Assembly: GCA_007571365.1 (NCBI GenBank)
Contig: RKRN01000109.1
Coordinates: forward strand, 34,102 to 98,101
Source of the DNA: Candidatus Latescibacterota bacterium
Lineage (GTDB): Bacteria; Latescibacterota; UBA2968; UBA8231
DNA length: 64,000 bases
Direction: 5' to 3'
Shown: in pieces, positions 17,401 to 25,648 of the stretch
Position numbering within the stretch: position 1 is the stretch's first letter
How the letters are laid out: every line of letters begins with the position of its first letter
Notes under the pieces: model-generated
Database searches by the model: none
Told to the model about the DNA's origin: nothing
What the model saw: the letters and a program-made list of their open reading frames with translations, nothing else
Position numbers and translations under genes: made by a program

Positions 17401-18189
17401 AAAAAGGCGCGAGTTATAGAGATAGTCTGCGCGGTCTAGAGAGGCACTGTCGGTCTGCGCCGCCTTGGGAAAGAGCCGCTCCAGCGACTTGAACTGCTTC
17501 TCCGCGTTTTCCCTGTTGCCCATAAAGAGAGCGATGCGTCCTCCGAGGAGTAGGGCACTAGGAGCGAGAGAAGGTGGTGGTTTAGTGGCGGCGATTTGCC
17601 CGAGGAGTTGTTGGGCTTCTGCGGCCCGACCAGCCGCAAAGTGCAACTGGGCCAGCCGATAGCGCGCCAGATGCGCTTGGTCGGACCTCGCGTAATCGGC
17701 CAGCAGACGTCCATAAGCAGCTTCGGCTTGCCGCAAATTTTCGGCGCGGGTATAATTAGCCGCTGCTTCAATCAAGGCACTGGCGGCGAAATCGCTGGTG
17801 CTGAAACGACGCTGCAACTCTTCGTACGATCGGGCAGCCAGCAGGTATTGACCTTGCTCGGCCAAACAAGCCGCGCGCTCGCGCCGTGCGTTGGCGGCGT
17901 TCAACAAGTGATCGGGATGTTCGAGGTAAAACGTCTCGTAGGCTGGTGCCGCTAGGTCACAACGGCCGCTCTGGCGGTACGCACGCGCTAGCATCAGTCG
18001 GGCCTCAGCTAGCTGCGGACTATCGGGATAATTGCGAACAAACTCGGCGAATAGCCCAGCGGCCGTGGCGTAGTCGCCGGCATCCCGGAAGAGATTGCGG
18101 GCTAGTTTGAAGTCGTCCTCTGCGCTCGCTTGCGCCCAACTCTGGGTGCTTAGGCAGAGGAGAAGCACTAATATCAACTTTGGCAACAT
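14458..18189 (-). CDS. Large exported TPR-repeat protein
   Basis: About 1,243 residues, from ATG 18189 (preceded by TTGAGGA at good spacing; an in-frame TTG 12 bases upstream is the Shine-Dalgarno itself). A signal peptide (LILVLLLCLSTQSWAQA) is followed by ~25-30 tetratricopeptide units over the whole length, e.g. YPDSPQLAEARLMLARAYRQ and AIQFFKHYARAYPDDPYKDE, many of the TolA-binding/YbgF/BamD kind. Such proteins are periplasmic or outer-membrane-associated scaffolds. It is first in the long minus-strand series and divergent from ispE. A specific partner cannot be named; gliding- or cell-envelope-assembly scaffolds are possible. Confidence 0.85.
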   Translation of the reverse strand: MLPKLILVLLLCLSTQSWAQASAEDDFKLARNLFRDAGDYATAAGLFAEFVRNYPDSPQLAEARLMLARAYRQSGRCDLAAPAYETFYLEHPDHLLNAANARRERAACLAEQGQYLLAARSYEELQRRFSTSDFAASALIEAAANYTRAENLRQAEAAYGRLLADYARSDQAHLARYRLAQLHFAAGRAAEAQQLLGQIAATKPPPSLAPSALLLGGRIALFMGNRENAEKQFKSLERLFPKAAQTDSASLDRADYLYNSRLFSQAGDAYQRAFNKIGDRALKESALLGLADARRQSHQTREAIAHYDKLSTMLQPGHPAYLKAQLGRAIVLGQTGQFARAVGLFQGLIQAGNSPEAISALRELGALYKRRGDSEAEDSSDSLRLLTFGEGIAAFHSHAITWYRRYLQEAEAAADANAVRFELAALYASTGYYEEAISFYRQLASGQDEVATKAQLALAQTLEQSGQPRAALREYVAFLELFPADHQSEKVRQRIEYLREFTVLDPGDLSRALQKAWLDELSGKSRQLVQLAVARELFAHHDFVAAIQFFKHYARAYPDDPYKDEAQYFLAESLLRLARQRQLEAQPASADSLRELALREYRVLVEQAPTAGTWARRTRLSLIKLEAEDRPAPLRLLTLEEGIAAFVAEFAKEHSVHLDQALLQLGDVRRQLGETDTTWFDGAIAAYDQLRRLSSNSPLVPHALYGKSLCLVQKGRHKAAADLLERVLRDYPNNPLTAPVLFELGHIRLAQERTQEAIARLQELRWGYPAFPQRRAAQKLLGDTYFQLGQYAAAVELYRPLVSNSTISDDREPILRRIGRAYHHLNRYGEAMETYRQILAEEPNPAGLDSIYFAQAVLQLRLGQEDDAFRLFRKVGQEFTSSGLATEASARAGHIAFALKQYKQAYRLYRPLLKQSEDALIHGQAVLSLFQLKRIEEARKLAKQFAKRFKEETEWRQHFRLEEGKHYLQAGNYKKSYELFREVEKQGDTWADDGAYWMAITLWKRNKARPSEEGAAFALEAISRFVREYPASPQVADAYLRLGDYHFSLHNFLQAAGAYKHALDAPEVGSDQAQDAMWKLLKSYQSAHEYEAAHQVADQLLSQYPEHPKAIELQLELGIILKNKGQYAQAIEQLDELLSQQLLDGNSASEARFYIGESYQNMGEYRKAIQAYYKVSYHGSQGLSMWITSADFQRAHCHESLGEHATAVTIYERITRREGGQSPQGRLARERIDALRRQLETLN

Positions 18190-18272
18190 ATCGATCCTCA
18201 AGAGTATGTCAATCTGACACTTATATTATCTATAAATGTAAATATAGTAAAATGCGGTCAAGGTGTGCAGCG

Positions 18273-19130
18273 ATGGAGAGTCTATTGGTCGAAAAAGCAT
18301 ACGGAAAAATAAATTTAGGGCTTAAGGTTGTTGGCCGCCGCCCCGATGGCTACCACGAGATTCTCAGTGTGGCTCAATGCGTGGACTTAGCGGATGTCTT
18401 GTATTTTGAATTAGCTTCCTCCGATCAGTTGACCTGTAGCCTCGATAGCCTAGCGACGGGGCCAGACAATTTGGTATGCCGTGCAGTTGACGCCTTTCGT
18501 GCTCAGCTCGACCGCCCGGCTCAGTCTTTCCGCATCCACTTAAAAAAGAATATACCCATAGGCGCGGGTCTAGGCGGGGGTAGTGCCGACGCAGCCGCGA
18601 CCCTGCGAGCACTCAATCGCTTCTATGACCAGCCATTCTCAAACGCAGACCTCTGCCAGATCGCCGCCACCCTTGGCTCAGATATTCCCTTCCTAGTGGA
18701 AGGCGGCACCGCTCTAATGAGAGGCCGAGGCGAGATACTCGAACAGCTTGGTTGGGAGGGCTCGGTTTTTTACGTGTTGGCATACCCCGAAGTCGAGATC
18801 AGCACGGCGTGGGCGTATGGCCAACTTGGCCCCATCTTGACAGAAAATTCTCCCTATTTTAACTTTATTGTTTCCCTGAGCGGCGGGTGCGTTGACCGCG
18901 ATAGGTTATTTGAAGTGCTGGAGAACGACTTCACGCCCGTGGTAGATCGCACCTATCCCATCGTCGCAGAACTTCGTTCTCAACTGGACCGAGTGAGTGC
19001 TCGCGCTACGTCCATGTCGGGCAGCGGCTCCACTGTTTACGGTATCTTCGACGACCGGAAAACCGCCTCTCAGGCGTACAACGCACTGCAAAGGCAAGGT
19101 TGCCGGTCTTTTTTATGTCAGCCGGTCTAA
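18273..19130 (+). CDS. ispE: 4-diphosphocytidyl-2-C-methyl-D-erythritol kinase
   Basis: A GHMP-family kinase of ~285 residues: KAYGKINLGLKV at the start, ATP-binding glycine-rich loop PIGAGLGGGSADAAATL, and the C-terminal MSGSGSTVYGIF. It phosphorylates CDP-methylerythritol in the non-mevalonate isoprenoid pathway in the cytoplasm. The open frame extends upstream to 18180, but the first ~31 residues do not resemble IspE; ATG 18273, with AAGGTG upstream, fits the family start, and ATG 18252 is the alternative. The AT-rich gap to the divergent TPR gene (18190-18272) must hold both promoters, though no convincing -35/-10 pair stands out. Confidence 0.93.
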   Translation: MESLLVEKAYGKINLGLKVVGRRPDGYHEILSVAQCVDLADVLYFELASSDQLTCSLDSLATGPDNLVCRAVDAFRAQLDRPAQSFRIHLKKNIPIGAGLGGGSADAAATLRALNRFYDQPFSNADLCQIAATLGSDIPFLVEGGTALMRGRGEILEQLGWEGSVFYVLAYPEVEISTAWAYGQLGPILTENSPYFNFIVSLSGGCVDRDRLFEVLENDFTPVVDRTYPIVAELRSQLDRVSARATSMSGSGSTVYGIFDDRKTASQAYNALQRQGCRSFLCQPV

Positions 19131-19160
19131 TCCAAGGTAGTGCGAGGCACACAGATAGGT

Positions 19161-19235
19161 AGCCCGGTCGTTCAATTGGTAGGACAACGGATTTTGGTTC
19201 CGTTTATCGAGGTTCGAGTCCTCGCCGGGCTGCCA
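19161..19235 (+). tRNA. tRNA-Gln (anticodon TTG)
   Basis: The sequence folds as a full cloverleaf. The acceptor AGCCCGG/CCGGGCT is closed over 7 bp, with discriminator G and encoded CCA (19233-19235). The anticodon stem ACGGA/TCCGT holds loop TTTTGGT, giving anticodon TTG. The T-arm GAGG-TTCGAGT-CCTC is canonical. The discriminator G and anticodon match bacterial glutamine tRNA. It lies between ispE and rplY. Confidence 0.95.
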
Positions 19236-19280
19236 TTATGCCATTGATATTTGAATTAAGTCTTTTGAGGAGATTTTTCG

Positions 19281-19979
19281 ATGCCGCAAGTTCCGCTACA
19301 GATCCAAGCGCGCGAGCAGGTTGTGCTCAAAGTTCAGTCCCGCCAAGAGCAGGGCAAAGGGCCGGTGGGCCAGATGCGTCGCCTACAGGGCCAGTTACCC
19401 GGGGTGATATACGGCCACAATCAGCCTGCTGAGTCCTTCAAGACGGATGCTCATACCTTGGAACGCATCCTGAGCCGGGGCGGGAAAAACGCGATCATCT
19501 TGGTTGAACACGAAGAGTCCGATAAGGCCTCTGAGCAGGCCCTGATTCGCGACATCCAATACCACAAGGTGCGCGGCGATGTGCTGCATTTAGACCTTCT
19601 ACGCATCGATCCAAGCGAGACGCTGCGCGCCAATGTTCCAATCTTGACAGAGGGAGTGCCCGAAGGCGTCCGCAACGAAGGCGGGGCCTTGCAGCAGACG
19701 CTGACCTCAATCGAAATGGAATGCGTTGTGTCGGAAATGCCCTCCCTGGTGGTGATCGACATTTCTTCTTTGGTTATCGGTGATAGTCTGCACGTGGGCG
19801 ATCTCATTGAACAAGAGCCGCGCATTACCACCGAGCTAGATCGCACGATTGTTAATATCTTGACTCCGCGCTTGATCGCTGCCGAGGAAGAAGCCGAAGA
19901 GGCCGAAGCTCCCGAAGGTGAAGAAGAGGCCGTCAGAGATGGCGAGGGCGGCGAAGAAGAGGCAGGCGGCAGGGAGTAG
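19281..19979 (+). CDS. rplY: Ribosomal protein bL25, Ctc/TL5 type
   Basis: A 232-residue protein with the bL25 N-terminal 5S-rRNA-binding domain (GQLPGVIYGHNQPAESF) and the longer C-terminal beta domain of CTC/TL5 proteins (NVPILTEGVPEGVRNEGGAL, then ISSLVIGDSLHVGDL). The last ~35 residues are almost wholly acidic (Glu/Ala/Gly). It begins at ATG 19281 after TGAGGAGAT. It binds 5S rRNA in the large subunit. It is followed after two bases by pth, the usual bacterial pairing. Confidence 0.95.
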   Translation: MPQVPLQIQAREQVVLKVQSRQEQGKGPVGQMRRLQGQLPGVIYGHNQPAESFKTDAHTLERILSRGGKNAIILVEHEESDKASEQALIRDIQYHKVRGDVLHLDLLRIDPSETLRANVPILTEGVPEGVRNEGGALQQTLTSIEMECVVSEMPSLVVIDISSLVIGDSLHVGDLIEQEPRITTELDRTIVNILTPRLIAAEEEAEEAEAPEGEEEAVRDGEGGEEEAGGRE

Positions 19980-19981
19980 AT

Positions 19982-20539
19982 TTGCAAGTAGCCTTAGGTT
20001 TGGGCAATCCCGGTGTACGCTACGCATCAACGCGGCACAACATAGGATTTATGGTGATAGATCGCCTAGCGGCCCGCTGTGGTGTTGGCTGGCAGTATCA
20101 AGCAGACGTACAGGGCCAAGTGGGCCAAGTGGTGCTGGGCGGTCAGGAAGTGTTATTGGTCAAGCCCCAGACCTATATGAACCGCAGCGGCTGCACCGCC
20201 GCGGCCCTTTGCGCCCAATGGGAGGTCCCCCCCGAAGATGTAGTGGTCGTTTTCGACGATTTCCTTCTTGACTTCGGGCGTCTGCGCTTTCGCCGTGGAG
20301 GCAGTGATGGTGGGCACAACGGTTTGGCTTCGGTTCTCGAAACACTCAACACGGAGGCGGTGCCGCGTCTGCGCCTAGGGATCGGTATCCCACCCGCAGG
20401 TGCGGACATCATCGACTACGTCCTAGCTCCGTTTTCCCCAGCAGACGAGGTAGAATGCTTGATTGAGCGAGGGAATGCGGCGCTTGAAGTGTACTACGCC
20501 GAAGGCATTGAGGTGGCCATGAACCGGTTCAACGGTTAA
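19982..20539 (+). CDS. pth: Peptidyl-tRNA hydrolase
   Basis: A 185-residue enzyme that frees tRNA from prematurely released peptidyl-tRNAs in the cytoplasm. It shows the family start [19 protein letters not shown] with the catalytic His in TRHNIG, the substrate Asn in QTYMNRSG, the segment [20 protein letters not shown], and [10 protein letters not shown]. The start codon is TTG at 19982, directly behind the rplY stop, with GGCAGGGAG as ribosome-binding site. Length and motifs are normal. Confidence 0.95.
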   Translation: MQVALGLGNPGVRYASTRHNIGFMVIDRLAARCGVGWQYQADVQGQVGQVVLGGQEVLLVKPQTYMNRSGCTAAALCAQWEVPPEDVVVVFDDFLLDFGRLRFRRGGSDGGHNGLASVLETLNTEAVPRLRLGIGIPPAGADIIDYVLAPFSPADEVECLIERGNAALEVYYAEGIEVAMNRFNG

Positions 20540-20568
20540 GAGATAAAGTAACCGAGGGAGGGTTACAA

Positions 20569-22617
20569 ATGCATATAGAAATCTGGACAAGCGCAGCACC
20601 GTTCATGGGTCTGGGTGGTTTGCTTTGCTCGCTTTTACTGTACTTTTACATCAAAAGGTCTCCGGCTGGTACTCCAGAGATGGTGGAGATCTCAGAGGCT
20701 ATCCACGAGGGAGCGATGGCCTTTCTCAGACGCGAGTACACCATTCTCGCCGGGTTTATCGTTATCGTCTTTGTCCTCCTTTTTGCTCTCGTGGGAGCCC
20801 ATACCGCGTACGCTTTTTTGTCGGGAGCTGTCTGCTCCATTTTGGCCGGTTACACCGGCATGAAGGCGGCCTGTCACGCCAATGTGCGCACCGCCCAAGC
20901 AGCCAACCAGTACGGCCAAGGGTCGGCACTGAACATCGCTTTTTCAGGGGGCGCAGTGATGGGACTTGCAGTGGCTGGCCTAGGGCTTTTTGGCATTGGA
21001 GTATTGGCTAGTGCCATTGGTGTCTGGGACGATATAAGCCAATCATCCACGATCAATGGCTTCGCTATGGGGGCCTCTTCAATTGCTCTTTTCGCACGCG
21101 TTGGCGGTGGCATCTTCACCAAGACCGCTGATGTGGGGGCCGACTTGGTGGGCAAGGTGGAGGCGGGAATTCCCGAGGACGACCCCCGCAATCCAGCCGT
21201 TATCGCCGACAATGTCGGCGACAATGTCGGCGATGTCGCTGGCATGGGTGCCGATATCTTTGAATCGTACGTCGGATCGGTCATTGCTACCATTGCTATC
21301 GCCGCCACCGCATCCGCGTCACTGCTGGCCACTCTCGCTCCCGGTATCTCCGATCCGACCGAGGCGAAACTTGCGGCGATGAGCTTCCCGCTGATCGTCA
21401 TCACGATCGGTATAGCCGCGTCGCTGCTGGGCGTGTTGATGGTGCGGGTACTGCAGAATTTTGATCCCGGTGCCGCATTGCGCTACTCGACTTGGGTTGC
21501 TGCCGCACTAGTGATTTTGGGTGCTTGGTGGGTCGCCGGGACAATCGGCCTATCCAATCAGCCGGTGTGGGCCCTGTGCGCGGGCTGCTTGGCTGGGATC
21601 GCTATCGGTCTTTTTACCGAGTACTACACCGGCGGCAAGCCCATCCGTACCATCGCTGAGACCTCCAAGACCGGCGTGGCGACCAATATCATTTCCGGCC
21701 TAGCCATAGGCATGGAAAGCGTCGTCCTGCCGACCTTGGGGATCGTCGTCGCCATTGGCTTGGCCTTCCACTTTGCCGGGCTTTTTGGGATCGGCATCGC
21801 CGCTGTCGGTATGCTGGCCACAGTAGGTATCACCATGTCGGTTGACGCCTATGGTCCCATCGCCGACAACGCCGGCGGCATTACCGAAATGGCGGGCTTG
21901 GGCGAAGACACGCGCAAAATTACCGATGGCCTCGACTCGCTCGGCAACACGACCGCGGCCATGGGCAAAGGATTTGCCATTGGCTCGGCGGCGTTGACGG
22001 CGTTGGCGCTTTTTTCCGCCTATTCCTCCGCTATTGAGACCGTAACCGGCGAGCCGATCGTCATTGACGTGACGACGCCAGTTGTCGTTGGCGGGCTTTT
22101 TATTGGCGCGATGATTCCCTACCTCGCGGCCTCCATCACCATGACCTCGGTCGGCAAGGCCGCCTTCAAGATGGTCGAGGAAGTCCGGCGTCAGTTCCGC
22201 GAGATTGAGGGCCTGATGGAAGGCAAAGCCAAACCCGATACGCGACGCTGCGTGGAGATTAGTACGGCCGCGGCTCTGCGCGAAATGATTCTTCCGGGTC
22301 TGTTGGCGGTGTTGGCTCCGGTCGCTGTTGGTTTCGGGCTCGGTCCCATCGCCTTAGGCGGAATGCTCGCCGGGGCGACGGTCAGCGGCGTCCTGTTGGC
22401 TCTGATGATGGCCAACAGCGGCGGAGCTTGGGACAACGCCAAAAAGTGGATCGAAGAGGGCCATTTGGGGGGCAAAGGATCTGACCCCCACAAAGCCGCG
22501 GTCGTCGGCGATACGGTTGGCGACCCATTCAAGGACACCTCGGGGCCGTCTCTCAACATACTCATCAAGCTGATGTCGGTGATATCTCTCGTCCTGGCAC
22601 CGCTTTTTGCCGTCTGA
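20569..22617 (+). CDS. hppA: Membrane-bound ion-translocating pyrophosphatase
   Basis: A 682-residue polytopic protein with all the hallmarks of the family: the substrate loop [20 protein letters not shown], then [19 protein letters not shown] and, near the C-terminus, a second acidic cluster ([35 protein letters not shown]). It couples pyrophosphate hydrolysis to H+ or Na+ export across the inner membrane. The segment [16 protein letters not shown] has Ala where K+-independent enzymes have Lys, which predicts a K+-dependent pump; proton versus sodium specificity cannot be read with confidence. The ATG at 20569 follows GAGGGAGG. The gene stands alone between pth and rpsF. Confidence 0.95.
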   Translation: MHIEIWTSAAPFMGLGGLLCSLLLYFYIKRSPAGTPEMVEISEAIHEGAMAFLRREYTILAGFIVIVFVLLFALVGAHTAYAFLSGAVCSILAGYTGMKAACHANVRTAQAANQYGQGSALNIAFSGGAVMGLAVAGLGLFGIGVLASAIGVWDDISQSSTINGFAMGASSIALFARVGGGIFTKTADVGADLVGKVEAGIPEDDPRNPAVIADNVGDNVGDVAGMGADIFESYVGSVIATIAIAATASASLLATLAPGISDPTEAKLAAMSFPLIVITIGIAASLLGVLMVRVLQNFDPGAALRYSTWVAAALVILGAWWVAGTIGLSNQPVWALCAGCLAGIAIGLFTEYYTGGKPIRTIAETSKTGVATNIISGLAIGMESVVLPTLGIVVAIGLAFHFAGLFGIGIAAVGMLATVGITMSVDAYGPIADNAGGITEMAGLGEDTRKITDGLDSLGNTTAAMGKGFAIGSAALTALALFSAYSSAIETVTGEPIVIDVTTPVVVGGLFIGAMIPYLAASITMTSVGKAAFKMVEEVRRQFREIEGLMEGKAKPDTRRCVEISTAAALREMILPGLLAVLAPVAVGFGLGPIALGGMLAGATVSGVLLALMMANSGGAWDNAKKWIEEGHLGGKGSDPHKAAVVGDTVGDPFKDTSGPSLNILIKLMSVISLVLAPLFAV

Positions 22618-22655
22618 AGGCTGTGCCTCAGACCAGAACTAAGAAAGCGCAAACA

Positions 22656-23174
22656 ATGAGAAACTACGAACTCGTATGTATCTTGGATCCCCAAGTCGGC
22701 GAGGGCCAATACGAACAAGTCGTCGAAAAATACGAGGCGCATCTCGAAGAAAACGGAGGGCAAGTCGCCCGAATCGACAATTGGGGCCTGCGGCGTCTAG
22801 CCTATACTTCGGCTAGCCTGAAGAATCGGCATCAAGGCTACTACGTGCTCTATCAGTTTTCCGCTAAGCCAACGGCGATCGAAGGGCTGGAGCAGACGCT
22901 AAAGCTCGACGAAGCGGTGCTGCGCTATCTCATCACTGCGGTCGAAGGCGAGTTTATCCACGTGCCCCAGCTAGCCGCCGACAACTTCCTCGAAGAAGCC
23001 TTTGCCCGAACGACCCGCGGCCCGAGGGACCGAGGGGGCCCACATCGAGACTCCCGCGGCCCGAGGGACCGCGCCGACAGCCGGCGCAATACTGCCTCTG
23101 AGGACGATGAGCCTAGGGAGGTAGTAGAAGGGGCACCCGAAGAGGCCGTAGTCCAAGAGTCCGACGACTCTTAG
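22656..23174 (+). CDS. rpsF: Ribosomal protein bS6
   Basis: The S6 fold is clear: MRNYELVCILDPQ, NWGLRRLAYTSASLKNRHQG and a strand near YYVLYQFSA. ATG 22656 fits the family start; an upstream in-frame start at 22623 would add 11 poorly matching residues. After ~100 residues there is a ~70-residue disordered tail rich in Arg, Gly, Asp and Glu, in part from a duplicated 17-bp DNA segment (about 23015-23075). S6 binds 16S rRNA with S18, yet no rpsR gene lies between rpsF and rplI. Confidence 0.93.
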   Translation: MRNYELVCILDPQVGEGQYEQVVEKYEAHLEENGGQVARIDNWGLRRLAYTSASLKNRHQGYYVLYQFSAKPTAIEGLEQTLKLDEAVLRYLITAVEGEFIHVPQLAADNFLEEAFARTTRGPRDRGGPHRDSRGPRDRADSRRNTASEDDEPREVVEGAPEEAVVQESDDS

Positions 23175-23186
23175 CGTCGGCAGCCG

Positions 23187-23999
23187 ATGCTGATCCTGCT
23201 GGGCATAGTGCTGGCGGTCATTTCGCTCTTGACCAGTTTGCGCTACGGCTCGCGCGGAGCCTTGCCCTTGATTGGCTTACTTTGCTTGGGTGCCGTCATG
23301 TTGCTAGGTGTCATGTTGGGGCTGGTGCCCATTATGGGGTTGCTCGCTGTTTTGCAAATAGAGCGTCAGCAGACCTATGGTCGCGTCATGGCCATGGCCT
23401 GTGCGCCGCCGGTCGGCTTGTGTTTCTGGCAGTTAATTCAGGTGCGCGATGGCGCACATCGCCAAGAGCAAGCCGCTGCCATCTTGGAGCAGTTCCAAGC
23501 CTTGGGGATGGCTTTAGAGGAAAGCGGCCAGGCCCTAAGCGCGGTGATTGACGCGGTTCTGCGAGTGCAGCCAGCCATCGAGATGGCCACTCTGCTTTTG
23601 ATTTTTGTCGTGGCGTATCGGTTGAGCCAAGGCTTGGCCTTGCGGTTGGGGCTGTCGCTGCCTGCTCCCCTGCCGCTGGTTTTGTGGCGGCCTTGGGAAG
23701 AGTTGATCTGGGTATTAATCGCGGCCTTGGGTCTAAGCCTTTTGAGCGGTGGGTTGCTGGCCGACTTAGGCCTCAATTTGATCGTGTTGATGGGGATTAT
23801 CTACGCAGTGCAAGGCTTGGCCGTCTTGCGTTTTTTTGCCCAGCGCCAACGGGTGCCGCCATTGGTTGAGTTGTTGTTTTACGTAGGGCTTTTCTTTGTC
23901 GCGGGCTTGGCGTTTCTGCTCTTGGCAGGACTGGGGCTTTTGGATACTTGGTTCGATTGGCGTCGGCTGCGTCCGGCTCCCACAGAGGAAGAAGCGTAA
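23187..23999 (+). CDS. DUF2232/YybS-like polytopic membrane protein
   Basis: A 270-residue, very hydrophobic protein with about eight membrane helices and hardly any polar loops except a central helical segment (RQEQAAAILEQFQALGMALE) between the first and second halves. Its position between rpsF and rplI matches the DUF2232 (YybS) genes found there in many bacteria, and the hydropathy pattern agrees. The function of that family is unknown; the resemblance to energy-coupling or permease folds is only general. It begins 12 bases after rpsF. Confidence 0.65.
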   Translation: MLILLGIVLAVISLLTSLRYGSRGALPLIGLLCLGAVMLLGVMLGLVPIMGLLAVLQIERQQTYGRVMAMACAPPVGLCFWQLIQVRDGAHRQEQAAAILEQFQALGMALEESGQALSAVIDAVLRVQPAIEMATLLLIFVVAYRLSQGLALRLGLSLPAPLPLVLWRPWEELIWVLIAALGLSLLSGGLLADLGLNLIVLMGIIYAVQGLAVLRFFAQRQRVPPLVELLFYVGLFFVAGLAFLLLAGLGLLDTWFDWRRLRPAPTEEEA

Positions 24000-24043
24000 G
24001 GCTCAAGCAACAGTGCCGTTTTCTATGAAGTGGAGGACAAGTC

Positions 24044-24487
24044 GTGAAAGTGATTCTATTAAAGGACATTGAATCCTTGGGTTTGGCCGGCGAGGTCGTG
24101 GAGGTGAAGAACGGGTATGGTCGCAACTTCCTGATCCCTCGCAGTGAGGCCTTGATCGCCAGCACTGCCAACATGGCTCAATTTGAGTCTAGGCGCAAAC
24201 AGCAAGAGACCTTGGCCGAGCGCGACCTCCGCGCCACCGAGGCTCTCGCCAAAAAGCTGGAAGCGGAGTCTCTCACCGCGCAAGTCAAGGTTGGCGAGGA
24301 GGACCGCCTCTTCGGTTCGGTAACTGCCCAACATATCGCTGAATTGCTGGGTGAAAAGGGCTACCAGATAGATCGCCGCGCTATCCTTCTCGAAGACCCC
24401 ATCCGCGAATTGGGTGTTTACAATGTCGAAGTGCGCCTCCACCCGGAGGTAGCAACAGCGGTCAAGCTCTGGGTCGTCAAGCAGTAG
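24044..24487 (+). CDS. rplI: Ribosomal protein bL9
   Basis: A 147-residue protein starting at GTG 24044 after GGAGG. The N-terminal domain (MKVILLKDIESLGLAGEVVE, NGYGRNFLIPRSEAL) binds 23S rRNA; a long helix and the C-terminal domain (LFGSVTAQHIAELL, then VEVRLHPEVA) complete the normal L9 layout and length. Confidence 0.96.
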   Translation: MKVILLKDIESLGLAGEVVEVKNGYGRNFLIPRSEALIASTANMAQFESRRKQQETLAERDLRATEALAKKLEAESLTAQVKVGEEDRLFGSVTAQHIAELLGEKGYQIDRRAILLEDPIRELGVYNVEVRLHPEVATAVKLWVVKQ

Positions 24488-24515
24488 TGCCCTCCCTCCT
24501 CAGCGGAGGTAATTC

Positions 24516-25445
24516 ATGCTAGGCAGGGTCTTGTTCCTCTGCTGGATGTGCGCGGTGACCGTTGGCTGCGGCCCAGAACGTTCGCAAGGTCCTTTTGCAC
24601 GCGTCGGACAGGAAGTATGGCGCACCGTAAACAGAAGCCATCGGGGCGTCGATGGAATCTTGGTACAGGCGACCTTGCACACCTTCGCCTACGAAGTTGC
24701 CCACGCCTATGCGCGGGCTGAGCGCGAGGACTTGGGACAAGAGCAACTCGAATTCCGCATCAAGCAGCTACTCTACTCCTACGTTGATGGCACCTATCCG
24801 GCCGAAGACGGCACGGACATCAACAGCCTTTACTTTCAGTACCTTATCTACGTAAATCCGTCCTTTGATGTGCGCAATCCCTTGCACAAACGCGCCTTCG
24901 ACATTTGGCGGGCCGAATATATACGCCGGGTCGTTGATGCCATCTACGACCCCAAGTTTCCCATTCTGCGCGACCGGTATGATGACCGTTGGGGCTTGAC
25001 GCTCTATAGTCGTTTGGTCTTTACTGTTTATCTGTCGAGCGGCGAGTCTCAGCTCGAGCCATATATCGCCGATATCGGTGCGCACACGTTCTTGGTCAAT
25101 CAGCGGGGCACGCGCTTTCAGCCCAGCGGGACGTTTGGCTCCTATCCGTACGAGAGCGACCGGCCCGAAGGCGAGGTGCTCGCCGGCAAGACCTACTACC
25201 GAGTCTTTTTCCCCAATCGCAAGAGCGACGACAAGACGCCTATTGTCCGGCGCGACGACGACTATCTCGAGCTGCAGATCGAGAATTTGGGCGAGGTCCC
25301 ATTGCGAACCCTGCGCTGGGAACTGCCGCTTGAGTATCCAGAAATGCCCGCGAGGCGCTTGCCGACAGAAGCCGAGGTGGCCGAGCGCAAGGCGGCCGAG
25401 CGAGCCGAGCGCGAGGCGCGGGCAGCAGCAGCGCGGACAAAGTAG
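24516..25445 (+). CDS. Predicted lipoprotein of unknown function
   Basis: A 309-residue protein with a short signal (LFLCWMCAVTVGC) ending in a lipobox, so it is probably lipid-anchored. The mature protein is mainly helical at first (VQATLHTFAYEVAHAYARAE, LRDRYDDRWGLTLYSRLVFT) with a beta-rich second half (YYRVFFPNRKSDDKTP), and ends in a Glu/Arg/Ala-rich coiled tail (VAERKAAERAEREARAAAA). I do not recognise the family. A good ribosome site (CGGAGG) precedes ATG 24516. It is the last gene before tRNA-Sec. Confidence 0.7.
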   Translation: MLGRVLFLCWMCAVTVGCGPERSQGPFARVGQEVWRTVNRSHRGVDGILVQATLHTFAYEVAHAYARAEREDLGQEQLEFRIKQLLYSYVDGTYPAEDGTDINSLYFQYLIYVNPSFDVRNPLHKRAFDIWRAEYIRRVVDAIYDPKFPILRDRYDDRWGLTLYSRLVFTVYLSSGESQLEPYIADIGAHTFLVNQRGTRFQPSGTFGSYPYESDRPEGEVLAGKTYYRVFFPNRKSDDKTPIVRRDDDYLELQIENLGEVPLRTLRWELPLEYPEMPARRLPTEAEVAERKAAERAEREARAAAARTK

Positions 25446-25470
25446 CACCGTAGGTCTCGTTGGTGCTACT
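25441..25470 (+). terminator. Hairpin at the end of the lipoprotein gene
   Basis: AGTAGCACC (25441-25449, including the stop codon) pairs perfectly with GGTGCTACT (25462-25470). No T-run follows at once, although TATATTTTT comes 13 bases later, so it is a weak or imperfect terminator, or a transcript-stabilising hairpin. Confidence 0.35.
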
Positions 25471-25514
25471 GGGAAGTCACTCTATATTTTTGCCTACCCA
25501 AACGAAAATTTTGC

Positions 25515-25613
25515 GGGAGCGGATGTGTGCCTGGTGGCTGCCGCGGACTTCAAATCCGTTGCGGCGTAGCGAGAGTTGCGCTGGGTGGGTTCGATTCCCA
25601 CACGTTCCCGCCA
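25515..25613 (+). tRNA. selC: Selenocysteine tRNA (anticodon TCA)
   Basis: A 99-nt tRNA with an encoded CCA end. The anticodon arm GGA-CTTCAAA-TCC is identical to that of E. coli selC and carries TCA. The variable arm is long: GGCGTAGC and GTTGCGCT pair over 8 positions (with wobbles) under a GAGA tetraloop. The T-arm GTGGG-TTCGATT-CCCAC is canonical, and the acceptor GGGAGCG pairs with CGTTCCC. Length, anticodon and long extra arm together identify tRNA-Sec, which inserts selenocysteine at UGA with SelA, SelB and SelD. No selenoprotein or sel gene was found in this window. Confidence 0.95.
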
Positions 25614-25648
25614 GATTCTAAATATGTAAATACAGCGAGAGACAAGCG

